A stretch of 64,000 nucleotides of DNA from an uncultured Lachnospiraceae bacterium. Lineage in GTDB: Bacteria > Bacillota > Clostridia > Lachnospirales > Lachnospiraceae. Each line of letters opens with the position of its first letter. The first letter of the stretch is position 1. Position numbers and translations under genes: made by a program. The stretch is from contig URMK01000002.1 in NCBI GenBank assembly GCA_900548905.1, positions 62,001-126,000 of the forward strand, written 5' to 3'. The notes below the pieces were generated by a model that was not told the origin of the DNA, did not search any database, and worked only from the letters and a program-made list of their open reading frames with translations. This document shows, piece after piece, positions 58,685 to 64,000 of the stretch.

Positions 58685-61549
58685 CTACTCCTCTTTCATA
58701 TCTTTCTTCCGTTCCCTTCTTGAACGTTTTCTCAGAAACGTATTCTTCTGTATACTGTCGGTTTCCGGGGGATTTCCCGGATTGGCAGGCATTCCCGGAG
58801 ACGGGGTTCTGTTTTCCCGGGGATAGGGGGCACCCGGATTCTGCCATTCCATGTTAGGAACATTGGTCTGATAGGGGTACGGCGGGCGGCCCGTATTATT
58901 ACCCGGATAGCCGCTGTAATTGTTGGGATAGGGAGTTCCAAAGCTTCTGCCTGTATTTCCCTGCATTCCCGGACGGCTGCCATAGTAATTGGGGCCGCCG
59001 TATCCTCCCTGCGGACTGCCTCCCTGCGGCCCGTAGCCCGGCATGACAGGATATCCGTTATTTCCCGGAAGGAATCCGGTCCCCGGCTGCTGCATGGTTT
59101 GGGTATTATCCCCGAACGTCATAGATTCGGCCGGTATTCCGGTACCCTCTGCGGAAGAAGGAATATCCGAACTTTTCTTTTTAAAGCGAAGGGTCACTTT
59201 AAATAAATCCCCGTCAATATCGATTTTCATGGAACCTCCCTGCAGTTCGGCGAAGCTTTTGGCAATGGCAAGACCAAGGCCGCTACCTTCCGTATTCCGG
59301 GCATCATCGCCCCGGACGAAACGTTCCGTAAGTTCTTCTGCAGCCATGGACAATTCAGTGGCGGATATATTTTTCAGCTCGATTTTCACATATTCGGCCT
59401 CGTTCTTTAACAGAACATAAACCCGGGTGCCTGAAAGGGCGTATTTCACAATGTTGCTGTAGAGATTATCAAAAATACGGTAGGTTTTCTGACTGTCCAG
59501 AGGCAGGATTATTTTTTCATCCGGAAGATTGAATTTAAAGTCAAGCCCGGCGGAAGAAATCCGGTCATCCTGTTCCAGATAAGCCTGCCGCAGCAGATTG
59601 CAGATGTCCACGTCCACGATTTGAAGCGTAACGGATTTACTGCTGGCCTTGCTGATTTCAAATAAATCCTCGATGAGCACCTTCAGGCGGTTTGCCTTAC
59701 GCTGGAGAATATCCAGGTACTCTTTCCTTTTTTCATCCGGCAGGGAAGGATCCCGGAGCAGTTCAATATAAGTGATGATTGCAGTCAGCGGCGTTTTCAG
59801 GTCATGGGACACATTGGTGATAAGCTCTGTCTTCATCCTCTGGCTCTTGACCTCTTCGTTCACAGCGCGTTTGAAATCCGCCTGAATCTGCCACAGCTGG
59901 GATTTATAACTTTCAAAAATGCCGAAATCCTCGGATAACGCCGTATCCAGATTTCCCTGGGCAATCGAACTGGTGGCATTGAGCAGCTTCCTGTATTTGG
60001 ACTGAATATCTTTGACATATCTTTTCAGGATAAAATATATAATAACGGAATAAAGCGCCAGCCCAAAAATCCCTGCAAACCAGAAACAGCAGATTATCAA
60101 CAGTATACCGAAGTTTACCGCAATGACCTTCAGAATTATCCGGTTTGCATCTGTTCCGATATCATAGGTAACCAGATCAATATAAAAAGCATGCACAACT
60201 TCCCGGATTTTGCCGATAATACGGGTCCAGTATTTACAGATCAGGCTGTGCTGTTTCAGATATCCTCTTCCGAAGCCCGAAAGGTTAGTACCTATCAGAA
60301 AAGCAAACAGAAAAACAGCCAGAAGCAAAAGGAACATTACTGTTTTATCCAGCGGGAGAAAACCTATCTTGCCATTAGCCCCGATTCCGGCCCTCACATT
60401 ACGCAGAAACAGGTCGTTCTGGTATTCGTAGACATACTGTATTATCTGGGAAGCGGAGGCAAACAGAAGGACGACAGCCGCAGCCGTAAATTCCAATGGG
60501 ATCCGTCCTATTTTCGCTATGGTCTCCTCACCGTGCAGAATCCGTTTCCGGCACAGGAAAAACCCGATAAATAAGGCTCCCACAAGAAACAAAAGGTATG
60601 CCGGGGCAATTCCTGCGTCATAATAGCTGTTTCTTCCTGCATAATGCAGGCTTTGGAAATTATTGGTATAGATATAATAATTGTCCGGCTTCATCAGCTC
60701 CGCATATTGGGCCTGGGTAAGCCCATAAATAACCCGCATGTTGGAAGGAGCGGATAGGGAAAGATGGACGGATGCCTCAGCAAGCGTATCATCGTATTCA
60801 TCATAGACGGTATAATCCGCCGCACGCCCGTTTGCTTCATAATTATAAGAATATCCTGACGGCACACTTTCCTCCAGTTTCAAAGGAAACTCGTGGCCGG
60901 CGTTCTGAACCCGGCTCAGAAACTGTTTGGCATTATCCCGGCATCTCACGTTAACATTGGAGATATTGCCGGCGCTGTCATACTGCAGATTCAGGTAATA
61001 GAGATAATCTGATTTTTTATCGGAATCCGCCTGGGACTGGTCTTCGTTCAAAGCATCCGGCAGACTCGTTCCGCTGTTGGAAAGGATGGTTCCGCTGTTC
61101 AGATCTTCCACATAGTAATCCATCATTTCGCCCAAAGAGGCCAGCATGCTTTCAAACTGTGTACATTGGCTGTTAACGGAATCTCTCTGCGTAGAGAGGA
61201 AGCTCTGTATAGCCATACCGGTATAGGAATCAGAGAAATCTGCTGATTCCTCCCCATAATCCCCCAACTGACCGTTAGTGTTCCGGATCTCTGCATCAAG
61301 ATAAAGTTCGGAATACTCGTACTGCTTCTGATCCGCTTTTTCCCGCAGATATTTATACTGAACCAGATTTACAGCAAACAAATCGCTGATGAAATCCTGT
61401 TCCGTAAGAGGATCGATATAGCTCTCTTCCGCCTTCTTCTGAAAGAGGGGGAAAAGGGACATGAAAAGAATACTGACGGCAGCACTGATAGCAACCGCCG
61501 GCAGAAAAAAGGAATTTTTCTTATTGTTTTTCCATTTTGTATCCAACAC
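58685..61549 (-). CDS. large sensor histidine kinase with Pro/Gly/Asn/Tyr-rich C-terminal tail
   Basis: In this 954-residue kinase an N-terminal helix (about 16-36) is followed by a ~270-residue extracellular domain. Four more helices (about 310-330, 350-372, 395-425 and 480-510) lead to a HAMP-like stretch. The H-box is ELITNVSHDLKTPLTAIITYIE, and the ATPase domain has GSGLGLAIAKSFAELQGG. After residue ~800 comes an unusual ~150-residue tail of PGYGPQGG, GNNGYP and NNTGRPPYPYQT units ending in a basic patch (KRSRRERKKD). It overlaps its regulator gene by 29 bp. Confidence 0.88.
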   Translation of the reverse strand: MLDTKWKNNKKNSFFLPAVAISAAVSILFMSLFPLFQKKAEESYIDPLTEQDFISDLFAVNLVQYKYLREKADQKQYEYSELYLDAEIRNTNGQLGDYGEESADFSDSYTGMAIQSFLSTQRDSVNSQCTQFESMLASLGEMMDYYVEDLNSGTILSNSGTSLPDALNEDQSQADSDKKSDYLYYLNLQYDSAGNISNVNVRCRDNAKQFLSRVQNAGHEFPLKLEESVPSGYSYNYEANGRAADYTVYDEYDDTLAEASVHLSLSAPSNMRVIYGLTQAQYAELMKPDNYYIYTNNFQSLHYAGRNSYYDAGIAPAYLLFLVGALFIGFFLCRKRILHGEETIAKIGRIPLEFTAAAVVLLFASASQIIQYVYEYQNDLFLRNVRAGIGANGKIGFLPLDKTVMFLLLLAVFLFAFLIGTNLSGFGRGYLKQHSLICKYWTRIIGKIREVVHAFYIDLVTYDIGTDANRIILKVIAVNFGILLIICCFWFAGIFGLALYSVIIYFILKRYVKDIQSKYRKLLNATSSIAQGNLDTALSEDFGIFESYKSQLWQIQADFKRAVNEEVKSQRMKTELITNVSHDLKTPLTAIITYIELLRDPSLPDEKRKEYLDILQRKANRLKVLIEDLFEISKASSKSVTLQIVDVDICNLLRQAYLEQDDRISSAGLDFKFNLPDEKIILPLDSQKTYRIFDNLYSNIVKYALSGTRVYVLLKNEAEYVKIELKNISATELSMAAEELTERFVRGDDARNTEGSGLGLAIAKSFAELQGGSMKIDIDGDLFKVTLRFKKKSSDIPSSAEGTGIPAESMTFGDNTQTMQQPGTGFLPGNNGYPVMPGYGPQGGSPQGGYGGPNYYGSRPGMQGNTGRSFGTPYPNNYSGYPGNNTGRPPYPYQTNVPNMEWQNPGAPYPRENRTPSPGMPANPGNPPETDSIQKNTFLRKRSRRERKKDMKEE

Positions 61550-62234
61550 CCCACACCACCTTTAAATATTTAGGATTTTTCGGATCGATTTCGATTTTCT
61601 CCCTGATTTTACGTATGTGGACCATAATGGTATCTGTATTGATCGCTTTTTCATTCCAGATACGTTCATAAATTTCATCTGCACTGAATACCCGTCCGGG
61701 ATTTTTAATGAGAAGAAGCAGAATCTTGAATTCAATAGGGGTCAGTTTAACCGGACTGCCATCTACGAAAACCTCTACGGTTTCCTCGTTGACCTCAATG
61801 CCTCCCAGGCAGTGATAAGTGTCGTTTTCCGGTTCCGAAGCCTTGTTAACGGCGTCCAGATATCTGCTGTAACGGCGGAGATGAGAATTAACCCTGGCTA
61901 ACAGCTCCATAGTGGTAAAGGGTTTTGTAACGTAGTCATCCGCACCCATGTTAAGCCCCATGATCTTATCCACTTCCTCTGATTTAGCGGAAAGCATGAT
62001 AACAGGGAAATCATAGCCCTTGTCCCTTACCTTCATCATCATGGTAATGCCGTCCATCCGGGGCATCATAATATCAACTATGGCAAGATGGATTTCCTCC
62101 TGCGCAATGACCTGTAAGCCTTCTACCCCGTCTCCGGCCTGGAACACCATATAGCCCTGATTCCTCAAATATATCTCAATTCCTTCTCTGATATCCTTAT
62201 CGTCTTCCACTACTAAAATACGGTTTGCTTCCAC
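61521..62234 (-). CDS. OmpR/PhoB-family response regulator (VanR-like)
   Basis: In this ~237-residue regulator the receiver has ILVVEDDKDIREGIEIYL, phospho-acceptor Asp in LAIVDIMMPRMDG and Lys in YVTKPFTTMELLARV. The winged helix has PIEFKILLLLIKNPGRVFSADEIYERIW and HIRKIREKIEIDPKNPKYLKVVWGVGYK. GTG 62234 is preferred to ATG 62261, because GGGAGG lies between them with correct spacing. It heads an operon with the large kinase. Upstream at 62300-62305 is a minus-strand TATAAT with TG before it. Confidence 0.92.
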   Translation of the reverse strand: MEANRILVVEDDKDIREGIEIYLRNQGYMVFQAGDGVEGLQVIAQEEIHLAIVDIMMPRMDGITMMMKVRDKGYDFPVIMLSAKSEEVDKIMGLNMGADDYVTKPFTTMELLARVNSHLRRYSRYLDAVNKASEPENDTYHCLGGIEVNEETVEVFVDGSPVKLTPIEFKILLLLIKNPGRVFSADEIYERIWNEKAINTDTIMVHIRKIREKIEIDPKNPKYLKVVWGVGYKMEKQ

Positions 62235-62299
62235 TTTAAAACTTCCTCCCTCTGCTGTCATGTATAATTTACGGCGTGTCTGAGCCGTATCCTTGTAGT

Positions 62300-62308
62300 A
62301 TTATAGCA
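62300..62308 (-). promoter_or_regulatory. extended -10 promoter of the VanR-like regulator gene
   Basis: The minus-strand TGCTATAAT element lies about 65 bp before the start codon; no good -35 was seen. The 62280-62660 stretch holds no gene I can support. Confidence 0.5.
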
Positions 62309-62482
62309 TACTTTCCCCCTTTTTTCTTCTAAATAAAAAACATAAGACAGGTAATCAGTGGTAACTGTTACTGATCACGGAGTGAACAGTAACGGTAACA
62401 GTCCCGGCAAGTCGGAACAGACAGAGCCGCCATAATCAGGTTTACAAATAGAATAGCTCCGAAAGCTGAAAATTGGGCACAG

Positions 62483-62520
62483 AAAAAACCAAAGAATTTC
62501 TTAAGAAACCCTTTGGTTTT
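62483..62520 (-). terminator. terminator downstream of yneA
   Basis: A perfect 10-bp stem (62485-62494 with 62511-62520) is followed on the minus strand by six T residues. It lies 158 bp after the yneA stop; two further hairpins (62592-62598 with 62604-62610; and ATAAGGAA/TTCCTTAT near 62550-62575) lie between. Confidence 0.7.
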
Positions 62521-62677
62521 CTGGAAATTAAGTGTGTGAAGTTTATAGATAAGGAACATGATATTCCTTATTCCCATATGGATGTATTGCCGTGAAAGTA
62601 AAGCTTTCACAGCACAAACGCTCATCGGCCCGGCTGCTTTTATATGAATAGTTGTCCGCTAAACCTGGTATAAGCAT

Positions 62678-63031
62678 TTACTTGAACTCTGCAGAATAAT
62701 AGGGAACGATCAGATAATCTCCCTCACAAATTGTCTCATCCAGCAGATGATTGGTTCTGACTACCTCTTTAATAAATTCTTCCCTTGATTTAAAATTCTC
62801 ATCGGCATAGGAATCCGCCAATGACCACAGGGTATCCCCGGCTTCAATCCGGACACTGGTATAATATTTATAAAAGACGGGAGCGCCCGGCTCCTGAGCC
62901 CTGGAAATAAGGCTTCCCCCTGCAATGGTAAGAATAATGGTAACAGCGGCGGAAACTGTAAAAATAAGGATATGCCGCCGCAGCTCCCGCTCTCTTCTGA
63001 TTTTGTTGCGTTTGATTCTTTCTTCAAACAT
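62678..63031 (-). CDS. yneA: YneA-like LysM cell division suppressor
   Basis: This 117-residue protein has a basic N-terminus, one membrane segment (about 21-43) and a LysM domain (about 57-112, VRIEAGDTLWSLADSYAD...). It is divergent from lexA, with three LexA boxes between them, the same arrangement as yneA/lexA in Bacillus, where YneA blocks division during the SOS response. The wall-binding domain would act outside the membrane. The assignment rests on architecture and context. The ATG has GGAGGGGCGG upstream. Confidence 0.85.
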   Translation of the reverse strand: MFEERIKRNKIRRERELRRHILIFTVSAAVTIILTIAGGSLISRAQEPGAPVFYKYYTSVRIEAGDTLWSLADSYADENFKSREEFIKEVVRTNHLLDETICEGDYLIVPYYSAEFK

Positions 63032-63053
63032 TTTCCGCCCCTCCAGACATATT

Positions 63054-63067
63054 CGAACACATGTTCT
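63054..63067. promoter_or_regulatory. LexA box 1
   Basis: CGAACACATGTTCT contains the full GAAC-4N-GTTC consensus of Gram-positive LexA sites. It lies 23 bp upstream of yneA. Confidence 0.88.
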
Positions 63068-63085
63068 TTATGTTTTTCATTATAT

Positions 63086-63099
63086 CGAACATAGATTCG
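63086..63099. promoter_or_regulatory. LexA box 2
   Basis: CGAACATAGATTCG departs from CGAAC-4N-GTTCG at one position. It lies 32 bp from box 1. Confidence 0.75.
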
Positions 63100-63136
63100 A
63101 TTGTCAATAGTTTTGCCTGAAATATAGGCATAAAAT

Positions 63137-63150
63137 CGAACAGCCATTCG
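63137..63150. promoter_or_regulatory. LexA box 3
   Basis: CGAACAGCCATTCG has one departure from consensus and lies just upstream of the lexA -35 box, fitting autorepression. Confidence 0.75.
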
Positions 63151-63160
63151 GAATATATGT

Positions 63161-63189
63161 TTGCTTTTTAAAACCTGCTATGATATACT
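63161..63189 (+). promoter_or_regulatory. lexA promoter
   Basis: TTGCTT at 63161-63166 and TATACT at 63184-63189 are separated by 17 bp, about 40 bp before the start codon. Confidence 0.65.
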
Positions 63190-63228
63190 AATAAAAACAC
63201 CAACGGGGCTTTTTAAGGAGGATGAAAT

Positions 63229-63849
63229 ATGGCACAGGGCAAAATTACTGCAAAGCAGAAAGAAATCCTGGAATACATAAAAGAACAAATATTGGAAAGG
63301 GGATATCCGCCGGCAGTAAGAGAAATCTGTGAGGCCGTCCATCTGAAATCCACCTCTTCCGTCCACTCTCATCTGGAGACACTGGAGAAGAACGGATATA
63401 TCCGGAGGGATCCTACGAAGCCCCGGGCGATCGAAATCTGTGACGACAGTTTTCAGATGGTACGGACGGAAATGGTAAGCCTTCCGGTTGTAGGCAATGT
63501 GGCCGCAGGGCAGCCTATTCTGGCGGAAGAAAACATCGAAAGCTATTTCCCTATCCCGGCAGAATTCATACCGGGCGGCGATCCTTCTTTCATTTTGAAG
63601 GTACGCGGGGATTCTATGGTAAATGCCGGTATCAACAACGGAGATCAGATATTTGTACAGAGCTGTGCAACAGCCAGAAACGGTGATATGGTCGTGGCCC
63701 TGATTGACGATTCTGCCACGGTAAAGACATTCTATCGGGAAAAAGGGCATATCCGCCTGCAGCCGGAAAACGATACTATGGATCCCATCATTGTAAATGA
63801 CTGCAAGATTCTGGGGAAGGTTTTCGGAGTATTCCGTATTTATAACTGA
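63229..63849 (+). CDS. lexA: SOS repressor LexA
   Basis: This 206-residue repressor has an N-terminal winged helix (PPAVREICEAVHLKSTSSVHSHL). The autocleavage site is Ala93-Gly94 in NVAAGQPILA, and the S24 peptidase dyad is Ser129 in RGDSM and Lys166 in SATVKTF. RecA filaments on single-stranded DNA trigger self-cleavage and derepress the SOS genes, here including yneA and lexA itself. AAGGAGG lies before the ATG. Confidence 0.96.
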   Translation: MAQGKITAKQKEILEYIKEQILERGYPPAVREICEAVHLKSTSSVHSHLETLEKNGYIRRDPTKPRAIEICDDSFQMVRTEMVSLPVVGNVAAGQPILAEENIESYFPIPAEFIPGGDPSFILKVRGDSMVNAGINNGDQIFVQSCATARNGDMVVALIDDSATVKTFYREKGHIRLQPENDTMDPIIVNDCKILGKVFGVFRIYN

Positions 63850-63862
63850 TACATATTACAGG

Positions 63863-63927
63863 AAACGCCTGTTGGGAAAGGGTTATGAATGGTATGATAC
63901 CAAGGTGCCCCTTACCAACAGGCGTTT
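63863..63927. repeat. long hairpin downstream of lexA
   Basis: A perfect 13-bp stem (63863-63875 with 63915-63927) closes a ~39-nt interior that can pair further (AAGGG/CCCTT, GGTAT/ATACC). No T-run follows, so it may be a terminator of limited strength or a dispersed repeat. The rest of the window (63928-64000) holds nothing I can identify. Confidence 0.5.
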
Positions 63928-64000
63928 ATCGATCTTCTATCACTGTTTTGGAATAAAAGGGAGAGAAAAAGCGCCGCACCAGAGAGTATTTGAAAATTGC

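Noticed and set aside
62368..62625. 85-codon minus-strand frame in the gap before yneA
   Set aside because: No ribosome binding site, runs through two hairpins and a terminator, and the product resembles no protein.
1..64000. tRNA, rRNA and CRISPR arrays
   Set aside because: Both strands were read for cloverleaf ends, rRNA-like stretches and regularly spaced repeats; none was convincing.

Overview
The window looks like a chromosomal segment of a Gram-positive anaerobe of the class Clostridia, most probably family Lachnospiraceae. The grounds are the gene content and order (proB-DUF896-fthC-proA; miaB...mutS-mutL-miaA; radC-mreBCD-PBP2-minCDE-rodA-mgsA; a YggS-SepF neighbourhood; lexA divergent from a YneA-like LysM gene), strong AGGAGG-type ribosome binding sites, frequent GTG/TTG starts and moderate GC. 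No rRNA, tRNA or CRISPR array was recognised.

Layout. 1-13.8 kb: the end of a MATE/MurJ-type flippase, a BofC-C-domain protein, two FAD-dependent oxidoreductases, a proline/one-carbon operon, peptidase T, MiaB, small membrane proteins and an AgrC/AgrA-like two-component pair. 13.9-14.2 kb: an apparently free-standing structured RNA with its own promoter and terminator. 14.3-21.8 kb: mutS-mutL-miaA, a methionine gamma-lyase-family enzyme and a DUF4321 protein. 21.9-32.4 kb: radC, then the cell-shape and division-site cluster mreBCD, PBP2, minCDE, rodA, mgsA and a lipoprotein DD-carboxypeptidase. 32.4-43.6 kb: a small P-loop protein, an HlyD-like protein, YggS, SepF, AroB, LspA, an RluD-like synthase, a cytidylate-kinase-like protein, an alkyltransferase-like protein, and a galactokinase-like gene divergent from an AraC regulator.

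43.72-47.98 kb is the most unusual part: a roughly 4.3-kb integrated plasmid-like element, with all genes on the minus strand. It carries a MobV relaxase with a candidate oriT, a secreted protein, a CRESS-type HUH Rep whose helicase domain has lost its Walker motifs, iterons, and an 11-bp stem-loop presenting the nonanucleotide TAGTATTAC of circovirus-type origins. It also holds a 52-codon ribbon-helix-helix gene with three operator-like repeats spaced exactly 10 bp apart. Related repeats flank it and no integrase is encoded.

48-64 kb: an AAA-ATPase/PD-(D/E)XK protein, Dtd, an AI-2E-family permease, TtcA-like and tyrosine recombinase genes, an ABC transporter with its own two-component system, a second two-component system whose kinase has a long Pro/Gly/Asn/Tyr-rich tail, and the SOS pair yneA/lexA with three LexA boxes between them. 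Family assignments come from reading motifs and from memory of the families; no database search was run.
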